The notes beneath the pieces are model-generated. The model saw nothing but the letters and a program-made list of their open reading frames with translations, did not search any database and was not told where the DNA came from. From the NCBI GenBank assembly GCA_934167225.1, contig CAKPLD010000054.1, positions 1 through 8,548 on the forward strand: DNA of 8,548 nt. The letters run 5' to 3'. Positions 1-7,146 of the stretch are shown piece by piece; within the stretch, counting starts at the first letter, position 1, and each line of letters starts with the position of its first letter. The stretch comes from an uncultured Clostridia bacterium (GTDB taxonomy: Bacteria; Bacillota; Clostridia; TANB77; CAG-508). The position numbers and the translations under genes were made by a program.

Positions 1-73
1 TCATTAGCTCAGTTGGTAGAGCAACAGACTCTTAATCTGGCGGTCCTCGGTTCGATCCCGAGATGGGTCACCA
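1..73 (+). tRNA. tRNA-Lys (anticodon CTT), 5' end cut off by the window
   Basis: The D arm (GCTC/GAGC around AGTTGGTA), anticodon stem, T arm (CTCGG-TTCGATC-CCGAG) and 3' acceptor strand ATGGGTC-A-CCA are all readable, with CCA encoded in the DNA at 71-73. The seven-base loop CTCTTAA (29-35) puts anticodon CTT at 31-33, which reads AAG (Lys). Bases 1-4 (TCAT) pair with the 3' acceptor strand, so only the first three tRNA bases are missing. The outermost anticodon-stem pair is an A-G mismatch. It is on the opposite strand to all the protein genes here and converges with gyrA. Confidence 0.95.
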
Positions 74-78
74 AAAAG

Positions 79-136
79 AAAATGATTACTAATATTAGAA
101 GAACTAAGCAAAACCGATAATATTAGTAATCATTTT
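79..136 (+). repeat. Perfect 19-bp inverted repeat just after the tRNA, candidate terminator
   Basis: Arms 79-97 and 118-136 are exact reverse complements, with a 20-base loop at 98-117. The hairpin starts six bases after the tRNA CCA end. On the + strand only TTTT followed by G closes the arm, so as a terminator it is imperfect. On the minus strand the arm runs into TTTTCTTTTT, which would be a better U-tract. It may end the tRNA transcript, act as a 3'-processing stem, or be a remnant of a small palindromic repeat. Confidence 0.6.
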
Positions 137-162
137 GAAAAAACTATATCCTACTAATCATT

Positions 163-206
163 ATACCATAGTCCGCATGCGAAAAATGTCGGAATATGGT
201 ATTTTT
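163..206 (+). terminator. Intrinsic terminator downstream of tRNA-Lys
   Basis: ATACCATA (163-170) pairs with TATGGTAT (195-202). After one mismatch, TCCG (172-175) pairs with CGGA (190-193), and CAT/ATG can extend the stem around a GCGAAAA loop. The right arm runs straight into a U-tract (202-206) on the + strand. This is the more canonical of the two candidate ends for the tRNA transcript. Confidence 0.65.
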
Positions 207-236
207 CAAAAAAAATTTAAAATTTTTTTATATATT

Positions 237-276
237 AAAAATAGATGGTAACTTTACAAAGCTACCATCTATTTTT
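237..276 (-). terminator. gyrA terminator (overlaps the stop codon)
   Basis: A perfect 14-bp inverted repeat (237-250 with 263-276) has a loop that can add CTTT/AAAG. Read on the minus strand, the stem begins inside the gyrA TAA codon (275-277) and ends in TTTTT followed by AT-only sequence. The arms are A-rich on one side and T-rich on the other, so it can also work for + strand transcripts coming from the tRNA. Confidence 0.85.
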
Positions 277-2719
277 AGTTATTTTCTTCATCGTCATTAT
301 CAACAATTTCAATACTAACAACTTTTCCGCCATCATTAGTTCTCATAAGAGTAACACCTTGAGTTGATCTTCCCAAAATACTTATCTCCTTAACATTCAT
401 TCTTATTATAGTTCCAGTATCTGTAATCAACATAACATCTTGTGTGTCATCTGCAATTTTAACCCCTACAAGTTCTCCTGTCTTTGGAGTAACTTTATAT
501 GTAATTACACCTCTTCCACCTCTTAATTGAACTCTATATTCATCAAGTTCTGTACGTTTTCCAAATCCATTTTCTGTTATAGCAAGTAAAGTTGCTTTAC
601 TTCCATTAATTATTGATTCCATTCCAATTACTTCGTCGTCATCAGAAATTCTAATTCCAATAACACCTTGAGCAGTCCTTCCCATTGGTCGAACTTCTTT
701 TTCTTCAAAAGTAATACATAATCCTTTACGTGTTACTAATACAACATTATCTTGTCCATCTGTTAATTTTACAGAAATTAATTCGTCATCGTCTTTTAAA
801 GTTATCGCTAATAATCCTGTTTTCCTTCCAGAGTCATATTCTGTTAATGCTGTTTTCTTAATTAATCCGTTCTTTGTTCCCATTAGTAAATATTTACCTT
901 CAGCAAAGTTTTGAATTGGAATAACAGCTGATATTTTTTCTCCTGGATCTAAACTTAATAAATTTACAATTGCTGTTCCTTTTGCTGTTCTTCCTGCTTC
1001 CGGAATTTCATATCCTCTTAATTTATATAGTTTACCTTTATTTGTAAAGAATAATATTAAATCATGTGTTGATGAGGTAAAGATTTGTTTTACAAAATCA
1101 CCTTCGCGTGTTGCAATTCCTGTAATTCCTTTTCCTCCTCTTCTTTGATTTTTATATGTATCTATTGGCATTCTTTTTATATATCCAAAATGAGTTAAAG
1201 CAATTACAGTTTGTTCTTCTTTTATTAAATCCTCAATTTCAAACTCGCCCTCTGCTGGCTTGATTTTTGTTTTTCTTTCATCTCCAAACTTATCTCTTAC
1301 TTTAATAAGTTCTTCTTTTATTACTTCAAATACTAAATGTTCACTATTTAAAATATCTCTTAAATGTGCGATCAATTTCATTAGTTCGTTATATTCTTCT
1401 TCTATTTTTTCACGTTGTAAACCTGATAATGTTCTTAATCTCATATCAAGTATTGCTTGTGCTTGAATATCTGTTAATTTAAATCTTTCCATTAATCTTT
1501 CTTTTGCATCATCATAAGAGCTTCTAATTATTGCAATTACTTCGTCAATGTTGTCAATTGCAATTCTTAAACCTTCTAGTATATGAGCTCTAGCTAGTGC
1601 TTTGTCTAATTCAAATTTTGTTCTTCTTAATGTTACATCTTTTCTGTGCTCTAGATAATAATCCAAACATTGTCTTAATGTTAATATTTTAGGTTCATTA
1701 TTTACAAGTGCTAACATTATTACACCAAAGCTTGTTTGCATTTGAGTATTTTTAAATAATTGATTTAATACAACTTGTGCATTTGCATCTTTTTTTAACT
1801 CAATTACAACTCTAACTCTTTCTTCTCTATCAGATTCGTCTCTAATTTCAGAAATACCTTCAATTCTTTTTTCCCTAACAAGATGAGCCATATTTTCTAT
1901 TAGTTTTGCTTTATTTACTTGATATGGTAGTGAACGGACTATTATTCTTTGTTTATTTCCCGACATTTCTTCAACTTCAGTTTCAGCCCTTAATATAATT
2001 TTTCCTCTACCCGTTTTATAAGCATTTCTTATTCCCTCTGTTCCAAGAATTAAACCTTCTGTTGGAAAATCTGGTCCTTTTATTATTTTCATTAAATCTT
2101 CATCAGTTACTTCATCTTTATCTATTATTTCAATTAAACCATTTATAACTTCTGTTAAATTATGTGGTGGTATATTTGTTGCCATTCCTACGGCTATACC
2201 TGATGAACCATTTATTAGTAATGCTGGAATTTGTGCTGGTAATACAGTTGGTTCTTGAAGTCTATCATCAAAGTTTGGCATAAAATCTACAGTATTTTTT
2301 TCAATATCTGTAAGCATTAATTCTGCTATTTTTGACATTCTTGCTTCTGTGTAACGGTATGCAGCAGGTGGATCTCCATCTATTGAACCAAAGTTTCCGT
2401 GTCCATCAACTAACATATATCTCATTGAGAAATCTTGTGCAAGCCTAACTAAAGCATCATAAACAGACGCATCACCATGTGGATGATACCTACCTAAAAC
2501 GTCTCCAACTGTTGTTGCAGATTTTCTGTATGGCTTATCTGGTGTTAATCCATCTTCATGCATTGTATATAATATTCTTCTATGAACTGGTTTTAAACCG
2601 TCTCTAACATCTGGAAGCGCACGTTGTACTATAACACTCATCGCATAACTTATGTATGCCATTTTCATTTCTTCATCGATGTCTCTTTCGATTATTTTTC
2701 CATCTTGTCTTTCTGCCAT
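275..2719 (-). CDS. gyrA: DNA gyrase subunit A
   Basis: Type IIA topoisomerase subunit that cuts and rejoins DNA. With GyrB it forms the A2B2 enzyme that introduces negative supercoils using ATP. The 814-residue product is full length. Its N-terminal breakage-reunion domain carries the catalytic Tyr at about 123 (RYTE context) and the quinolone region at about 78-90 (YHPHGDASVYD). A beta-pinwheel C-terminal domain follows from about 500. The GyrA box QRRGGKG at 525-531 separates it from ParC, and the tail is acidic. The ATG is supported by AAGAGGT (2727-2733) seven bases upstream. It has its own promoter at 2756-2784 and a terminator over its stop, so it is not cotranscribed with gyrB in the usual way. 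The position matching E. coli Ser83 is Ala84, as in mycobacteria. Confidence 0.98.
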   Translation of the reverse strand: MAERQDGKIIERDIDEEMKMAYISYAMSVIVQRALPDVRDGLKPVHRRILYTMHEDGLTPDKPYRKSATTVGDVLGRYHPHGDASVYDALVRLAQDFSMRYMLVDGHGNFGSIDGDPPAAYRYTEARMSKIAELMLTDIEKNTVDFMPNFDDRLQEPTVLPAQIPALLINGSSGIAVGMATNIPPHNLTEVINGLIEIIDKDEVTDEDLMKIIKGPDFPTEGLILGTEGIRNAYKTGRGKIILRAETEVEEMSGNKQRIIVRSLPYQVNKAKLIENMAHLVREKRIEGISEIRDESDREERVRVVIELKKDANAQVVLNQLFKNTQMQTSFGVIMLALVNNEPKILTLRQCLDYYLEHRKDVTLRRTKFELDKALARAHILEGLRIAIDNIDEVIAIIRSSYDDAKERLMERFKLTDIQAQAILDMRLRTLSGLQREKIEEEYNELMKLIAHLRDILNSEHLVFEVIKEELIKVRDKFGDERKTKIKPAEGEFEIEDLIKEEQTVIALTHFGYIKRMPIDTYKNQRRGGKGITGIATREGDFVKQIFTSSTHDLILFFTNKGKLYKLRGYEIPEAGRTAKGTAIVNLLSLDPGEKISAVIPIQNFAEGKYLLMGTKNGLIKKTALTEYDSGRKTGLLAITLKDDDELISVKLTDGQDNVVLVTRKGLCITFEEKEVRPMGRTAQGVIGIRISDDDEVIGMESIINGSKATLLAITENGFGKRTELDEYRVQLRGGRGVITYKVTPKTGELVGVKIADDTQDVMLITDTGTIIRMNVKEISILGRSTQGVTLMRTNDGGKVVSIEIVDNDDEENN

Positions 2720-2755
2720 TGTTTCTACCTCTTTTCAATCGTTTTTATACTTTGT

Positions 2756-2784
2756 ATTATACTAAAAAGATTGCTTTTTTGCAA
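2756..2784 (-). promoter_or_regulatory. gyrA promoter
   Basis: On the minus strand, TTGCAA (2779-2784; 4 of 6 to the -35 consensus) is separated by exactly 17 bases from a perfect TATAAT (2756-2761). Transcription would start near 2749, giving a leader of about 30 bases that includes the ribosome site. The -35 lies within a small TTGC-TTTTTT-GCAA palindrome (2771-2784) just after the stop of the upstream gene. Confidence 0.8.
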
Positions 2785-2800
2785 GGATAAATAACAAATA

Positions 2801-3502
2801 TTATAATTTTTCGGCTAACTCTAATTCCTCTGTACTTAACTCAAAATTTTTTCCGTTATTTTTTATCAAATTATGTATATTTTCTATATACCTAGCATTT
2901 TTAATTGTATTTTCAATTGGTACCAATTCTTTTAATTCCCTTTCCATTTTATAATATTCCTTTTGCATACCTTCAAAATCTTGATTATTATAACATTCTT
3001 TCCAATTGTTTATATATTTTTCCACATTTTTTGCACTACTAATTTGATTATTTAAAGTCTTCTCTATATTTCTTTCTACACTAGATAACAAGGCTGTTTT
3101 TCCTTTTTTTAGAGCCTTTCCAACCGTTGTATTTATTTTTCCTTTCTCCTCTCCTTTTTCAATTGCAACATCTAAAACATCCGAAACTTTATCAATAATT
3201 CCTCCATTTTGTATAGCTTTTTGAATTTGTGTAACATTTTCAAAATTACCAGACAATATTCCAACAGCCTCTTTTCCTGTTTCTATAACAGAATCAATAG
3301 ACTTTTTAATTCCTTCTTTTAGTCCAAAATTTATTAAATTATTTTTTAGTTCTATTATTTCATCTTCTATTAAATCTGGTAACAAATATCTTAAACCAAT
3401 ATCAATTCCATTATTTATTGTTTTCCATAAAGTGGAATTTAAAAATTCATTTTGATTTTTTTCATTTATTAAATTTATATCTACATTTTGCTCTAATTCC
3501 AT
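2801..3502 (-). CDS. Conserved-looking hypothetical protein, 233 residues
   Basis: I cannot assign a function. The product has no signal peptide, transmembrane segment or catalytic motif that I can see. It appears mostly alpha-helical and charged, with a Gly-spaced amphipathic stretch at about 59-85 (GLKEGIKK, then ETGKEAVGI), a polar middle, and a Lys/Glu-rich helical C-terminal half (about 140-233). The start ATG has AGAAAGGA upstream (3512-3519, about nine bases away). Base composition is closer to gyrA than to the very AT-rich gene upstream, and the protein looks like a soluble clostridial conserved hypothetical of the host chromosome, not part of the mobile-type operon. It is separated from that operon by 110 bases and lies 81 bases before gyrA, which has its own promoter. 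That it is a real gene is clear; its role is not. Confidence 0.85.
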   Translation of the reverse strand: MELEQNVDINLINEKNQNEFLNSTLWKTINNGIDIGLRYLLPDLIEDEIIELKNNLINFGLKEGIKKSIDSVIETGKEAVGILSGNFENVTQIQKAIQNGGIIDKVSDVLDVAIEKGEEKGKINTTVGKALKKGKTALLSSVERNIEKTLNNQISSAKNVEKYINNWKECYNNQDFEGMQKEYYKMERELKELVPIENTIKNARYIENIHNLIKNNGKNFELSTEELELAEKL

Positions 3503-3518
3503 TTTATATTTTCCTTTC

Positions 3519-3597
3519 TTAATTAAATAATAATTAATATTATTTAATTAAATATATTTATTTTTATAATTAAATTATATTAATTAAAAATAAAAAT
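3519..3597. other. 79-base A/T-only island with a perfect 14-bp inverted repeat
   Basis: There is not one G or C from 3519 to 3597. TTAATTAAATAATA (3519-3532) is mirrored exactly at 3538-3551 around a five-base loop, immediately upstream of the ribosome site of the 233-residue gene. A minus-strand TATAAT (3574-3579) is present but has no recognisable -35, so a promoter here is only possible. Near the right end, AAAAAT/ATTTTT followed by more T could weakly terminate the operon transcript. An easily melted or bent segment is the safest description. Confidence 0.6.
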
Positions 3598-3612
3598 CCT
3601 TTATTTTTGATT

Positions 3613-4533
3613 TTAAGCGTTTATTTTTTTTGTTATTTTCAAAAAATATTTAATTAATTTCTTATTTTCTCTTTTATATCCATTTTTTTCATTTATTAAA
3701 TAATCCGGATAATTATTTAATTTAATATTTCCAATTATTTTTATATTTTTTAATATTTTTCTAGATATATTTTTATTAATTGAATAATTATTCACTTTAT
3801 TAAAAATAATATTTATTTTTTCTTCATTAATATTATTTTGTTCAATTAGTATCTTTATAATTTTTTTACACAATTTTATTTTATCCACTTTTCTTTCCGT
3901 AATAAAAATAATTTTATATGCATTATTTTTTACCTCCAAATAATTATTTATATTTAATTCTTTAAAATCATATTTATTTTTTTCGTTAAAAATATTTTTC
4001 AAATTATCAGTAATTGTAGTTTTTCCAACATTTTTCTCTCCAATAATTATAATTAATTTTCTTTTTTGTAAATTATTATTTTTATATTTTACTAATTCTT
4101 CATCTTTTTTATTTATTATGCTTTTTAATAAATTAATTTCTTCAATTAATTTATCATTATTATTTATTTTAGAATTTTTTATTTTTTCAACAAAATCATT
4201 TATATTTATTTCATTAATATAAAATATATTTTTAATATTTTCATTTTTTAATAAATTTTCCAATACATCATTTTTATTTTCCAAAATACAAAAAATATTA
4301 ATTTCATTATTTATTATTTTAATTTTATTTATTAAATTAATTATATTAATTTCTCCTGCAAGATTTTCATATAAAATTAAAATATCAACATCATTGTTTT
4401 TTTCTAAAAATTCCAAAATACCTTCTTTATAAAAAATATCATTTTCCAAAATTTCAAAATCACCTTGTTTTTTTAAAACATTATTTAAATTCTCATTTCC
4501 AATTGCAGTTAATACTTTTATTTTTTTCACCAC
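3613..4533 (-). CDS. P-loop protein with receiver-like N-terminus (TadZ/CpaE-like layout)
   Basis: A 306-residue protein with two parts. Residues 4-118 alternate hydrophobic strands and helices like an atypical response-regulator fold (KKIKVLTAIG, then VDILILYENLAG, INIFCIL, IKNIFYI). After a charged helical linker (about 125-158) comes a P-loop domain with Walker A GEKNVGKTT at 165-173 and an NKV motif at 245-247 where MinD/ParA-type and GTPase-like proteins carry one. The layout resembles TadZ/CpaE, which position secretion or pilus machines. However, the Walker A lacks the deviant lysine of true MinD/ParA proteins and there is no clear Walker B. The start is GTG; a second GTG follows at 4528-4530 and upstream ribosome pairing is weak (AGAAAG). 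It is the last gene of the operon, 46 bases after the VirB4-like gene. Coding composition is extreme: two sampled 60-base lines have about 10-12% GC, and the protein is loaded with Asn, Lys and Ile. Function is inferred from layout only. Confidence 0.75.
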   Translation of the reverse strand: MVKKIKVLTAIGNENLNNVLKKQGDFEILENDIFYKEGILEFLEKNNDVDILILYENLAGEINIINLINKIKIINNEINIFCILENKNDVLENLLKNENIKNIFYINEININDFVEKIKNSKINNNDKLIEEINLLKSIINKKDEELVKYKNNNLQKRKLIIIIGEKNVGKTTITDNLKNIFNEKNKYDFKELNINNYLEVKNNAYKIIFITERKVDKIKLCKKIIKILIEQNNINEEKINIIFNKVNNYSINKNISRKILKNIKIIGNIKLNNYPDYLINEKNGYKRENKKLIKYFLKITKKINA

Positions 4534-4546
4534 TTTCTATTAATTG

Positions 4547-4555
4547 TTATCCACA
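4547..4555 (+). promoter_or_regulatory. Perfect DnaA box (TTATCCACA) in an intergenic gap
   Basis: The exact nine-base consensus lies in the 46-base gap between the VirB4-like and P-loop genes, in AT-rich DNA. One-mismatch copies TTATCCACT occur at 3881-3889 (inside a gene) and 7051-7059. There is no cluster like an origin, so this is either an isolated DnaA-binding site or chance. Confidence 0.35.
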
Positions 4556-4579
4556 TTTTTTTAACAAACTGTTTATAAT

Positions 4580-6397
4580 TTATTCTATAATTTTCTTTTC
4601 CTTTTCTGAACATTCAATTTTTGCTAAAATATGATTATCACCAATAAACATCAAACTCTCTCCTCTTTTTAAAGACTTAATTTCTATTTTTTCTTTTTCA
4701 GATAAATTCACATTTTCAGCTAAAATTTTTATATTGTCCTCTTCTAATAAGAAAAATGATTTTATACTAGAATTACTTAAAATACTCTTGCCATATATTC
4801 CATTTTCCAAACTAAATAAATCTGAAATATCTTGTGTAATTGCAACTCCACTGCCTCCATATTTTCTTATCGTTTTAAAAATTTTATAAATAAAAGATGC
4901 AACCTCTTTATTTGATGTAACTCCAATCAATCTCCAAATTTCATCTAAATAAATTGCCTTTTTCTTTTTTCTATTTATTTTAATTTTATCCCAAAATAAT
5001 TCTGTAAATAAATACATTCCATATTTTAAATTTTCTTCACCTAATTCATAAACATCTGCAATAATCAACTTATTATTTAATTCAATATTTGTATAATTAT
5101 TAAAAAATTTTAAAGAACCTTTTACAAATGGAATTAATTTAATACTAAACTTTTTAGTTTTTTCATCATTTTTTAATATTTCGTAAAATTCTTCTAAAAT
5201 AGGCATATCACAATTTGATTTAAACTTTTTAGAAATAATATTATTTGTATTTTTTATAAATAAACTTTCATCATCAAAATTAATATTTTTTAATTTATAT
5301 AATTCAATAATTTTTTCTTCTAAAATTGCTTTTTCTTCTTCATTTAATTCTCCAAAAATCAAATTAAAAAATCCAATTAATTTTGCAATTTTCGTAGCCA
5401 AATATCCTTTTTCTCCATCTTCTAATGATTCTTCTCTTATATCAAAAACATTTACAAAAGTATTTGATGATGGGCCAATTTTTATTTCTGTTCCATTCAA
5501 TTCCTTTGCTAAATTCACATACTCTCTTTCAGGATCAATTACATATTGTTCAATTCCCATCAATCTATATCTCAAAATTAGCAATTTAGTGTAAAAAGAT
5601 TTTCCTGCTCCAGATGTTCCAAAAATACACATATTTGCATTTCTATATTTTTCTGTATTATATCTATCTACAAAAATTAAAGAATTATTATAAATATTTT
5701 TTCCAATAAAAATTCCTTCTTCATCAAAAATACTTGATGTTATAAAAGGATAAGTAGAAATCAATCCACTAGTTAAAACATTTCTTCTTGCCGAATTTTT
5801 AATATCTATGTCATTTTCCATCATAGGCAAACAACTCCTAAAAACCTGCTCCTCCCTAAAATTTGCCCTTCTTGTTTGCATACCTTTACTTTGCATTAAA
5901 CCTTCAATATTGTTTAAATAAAAATTTAAATTTTTTAAATTATCTGCAAAAATATTTACGTAAATATACAAAAAATACAAATCCTCATTATTTACTTGCA
6001 TCTCTTTCCTTATATATTTCGCATCATTATAAGTATAAATTGCCAAATCAATATCTTCCCTGTTTTTATTTTTATCATTAATATCTACACCAACATTTCC
6101 AATATGATATGTTAAATCTTTTATAGTTTTATATTGATCCTGTTTTTCATAAAAAACAGAAATATTCATATTGATATTTGTATCTAACAGCGTTTTTAAT
6201 AAAATATCACTTTGCTCCCTATAATAATTTACAACAATTAATCCTCCAAAAAATAAATTATCAATTTCTATATATTTTGGATTTTTAATATTAATATAAC
6301 TTGGAGCAATTTCATCATTAATATTTACCGCTCCATCTAAAAAATTGCTTTCCTTTTTTTCAATTTCCTTATTAAATAATTCTATTATAATTTTCAC
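4580..6397 (-). CDS. VirB4/TraE-family conjugation/secretion ATPase
   Basis: Motor ATPase of type IV secretion systems, acting on the cytoplasmic face of the membrane to power substrate transfer or assembly. The 605-residue product has a VirB4 N-terminal region (about 30-220, starting APSYINIKNPKYIEIDN). It then has a RecA-like ATPase domain with Walker A GTSGAGKS (260-267), Walker B AIYLDEIW (Asp485, Glu486), and the RKYGG...ITQD motif (511-523) typical of VirB4/TraC. It ends soon after, shorter than many VirB4 proteins of around 800 residues, and no membrane segment is evident. The start is GTG, four bases after the TAG stop of the TraC-like gene. The only Shine-Dalgarno-like sequence, GAGGTGA, overlaps this GTG, so translation is probably coupled to the upstream gene. 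No coupling protein, VirB6-like channel or relaxase is present in the window. Confidence 0.92.
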   Translation of the reverse strand: MKIIIELFNKEIEKKESNFLDGAVNINDEIAPSYINIKNPKYIEIDNLFFGGLIVVNYYREQSDILLKTLLDTNINMNISVFYEKQDQYKTIKDLTYHIGNVGVDINDKNKNREDIDLAIYTYNDAKYIRKEMQVNNEDLYFLYIYVNIFADNLKNLNFYLNNIEGLMQSKGMQTRRANFREEQVFRSCLPMMENDIDIKNSARRNVLTSGLISTYPFITSSIFDEEGIFIGKNIYNNSLIFVDRYNTEKYRNANMCIFGTSGAGKSFYTKLLILRYRLMGIEQYVIDPEREYVNLAKELNGTEIKIGPSSNTFVNVFDIREESLEDGEKGYLATKIAKLIGFFNLIFGELNEEEKAILEEKIIELYKLKNINFDDESLFIKNTNNIISKKFKSNCDMPILEEFYEILKNDEKTKKFSIKLIPFVKGSLKFFNNYTNIELNNKLIIADVYELGEENLKYGMYLFTELFWDKIKINRKKKKAIYLDEIWRLIGVTSNKEVASFIYKIFKTIRKYGGSGVAITQDISDLFSLENGIYGKSILSNSSIKSFFLLEEDNIKILAENVNLSEKEKIEIKSLKRGESLMFIGDNHILAKIECSEKEKKIIE

Positions 6398-6401
6398 CTC
6401 A

Positions 6402-6956
6402 CTAATTTAAATAAATTCTTGAATTTAAAAATACATTAAATAATTCTTTTATTTCTGTTTTAGAATTAATTTCTTGAACAATATTTCCACATCTAAATAA
6501 ACATTCTTTTATTTTAAAATATTTTTCATTTAAATTTTGAAAAATATTATTTTCATTTTGATTTTTTTCTTCTTCCGAAATAATTATATAAAAATTTTTA
6601 CTTGATGAATTTTTAATAGAATTAAATTTTTGAATAAAATCAAAATAATCCTCTGCAATTTCATTTAAATATTCTTTATTTTCTTTTTCTAAATTATTTT
6701 TAATAATCTGAATATTTTTATCTAAATTTTCTTTACTACTCTGAATTAAAATTTGAATATCAAAATTACAAGTTTTTAAAAAAGTTTTATAAGAATTTAA
6801 AATTGCATCTTTTTCCAAATTAGACTTTAAACTAAAATTAATTGGACTAATTTTCATAATTTTAACAAATTTACCACCACTGAATTTAACAATACCATTC
6901 TCGTTAATATTCTCTATTGCAATCCATTCTTGCGTTGTACCAAATTTTTCTTTCAT
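6402..6956 (-). CDS. TraC-like protein, partner encoded upstream of VirB4
   Basis: A 184-residue soluble protein. The pattern QEWIAIENINENGIVKFSGG, then SPINFSLKSNLEKDAILNSY, then FDIQILIQS and a helical stretch leading to SKNFYIIIS, matches TraC-like proteins that precede VirB4 in some Firmicutes and Patescibacteria. I recognise this from sequence pattern, not from a search. I chose the ATG at 6954-6956 because AGGAGG (6961-6966) lies four bases upstream and a strong promoter lies at 6976-7003. The reading frame continues to 7058, but the 34 extra residues would be encoded by the promoter itself. First gene of the operon, ending in TAG four bases before the VirB4-like GTG. Composition is AT-rich, and the C-terminal third (from about 125) is Asn/Lys/Glu-rich. 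Confidence 0.82.
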   Translation of the reverse strand: MKEKFGTTQEWIAIENINENGIVKFSGGKFVKIMKISPINFSLKSNLEKDAILNSYKTFLKTCNFDIQILIQSSKENLDKNIQIIKNNLEKENKEYLNEIAEDYFDFIQKFNSIKNSSSKNFYIIISEEEKNQNENNIFQNLNEKYFKIKECLFRCGNIVQEINSKTEIKELFNVFLNSRIYLN

Positions 6957-6960
6957 CTTC

Positions 6961-7003
6961 CCTCCTTCTTCCAACATTATATTATAAAATACCAAAAAGT
7001 CAA
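6961..7003 (-). promoter_or_regulatory. Promoter and ribosome site of the TraC-like/VirB4/P-loop operon
   Basis: On the minus strand, TTGACT (6998-7003; 5 of 6 to consensus), a 16-base spacer and a perfect TATAAT (6976-6981) are followed by AGGAGG (6961-6966). A second overlapping TATAAT is at 6981-6986 but gives only an 11-base spacer. The leader is very short, about 15 bases. This fixes the start of the TraC-like gene at 6956. Confidence 0.8.
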
Positions 7004-7102
7004 GAAAAATCGTTCCCCAAAATTCGACAAAAAACAACAAACAACCAATCTTATCCACTACCGCCCCAACTTTTTACTCCCCATTCTTATTATAGTAGAG
7101 TA

Positions 7103-7138
7103 GGAAAAAAGGAATTCAATCATTTATTCCTTTTTTCC
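7103..7138. terminator. Perfect 13-bp hairpin between divergent units
   Basis: GGAAAAAAGGAAT (7103-7115) pairs perfectly with ATTCCTTTTTTCC (7126-7138) around a ten-base loop. The T-run is part of the stem, so it can act on either strand. It lies between the operon promoter and the structured RNA and may insulate them. It could also be a protein-binding palindrome. Confidence 0.5.
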
Positions 7139-7146
7139 GGCCCTCT

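Noticed and set aside
1260..1466. Open frame on the + strand inside gyrA
   Set aside because: It is antisense to a fully conserved part of gyrA, with no ribosome site and no recognisable protein.
4528..4556. Nine-codon leader frame whose TGA overlaps the GTG start of the P-loop gene
   Set aside because: Its ATG lacks a ribosome site, and such short frames are expected by chance in this sequence.
5863..6081. Open frame on the + strand inside the VirB4-like gene
   Set aside because: Antisense shadow of conserved VirB4 coding sequence; composition is that of a complement frame.
6957..7058. Extension of the TraC-like gene by 34 hydrophobic residues to an upstream ATG
   Set aside because: The extension is encoded by the promoter (TTGACT-16-TATAAT) and by AGGAGG, and the upstream ATG has no ribosome site. 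The apparent membrane segment is fortuitous.
4547..7059. Replication origin in this interval
   Set aside because: There is only one perfect DnaA box and scattered near-matches, without a cluster or an adjacent dnaA or rep gene.
3613..7138. Complete integrative conjugative element
   Set aside because: There is no integrase, relaxase, coupling protein or flanking att-type direct repeat in the window; only the motor-related genes are present.
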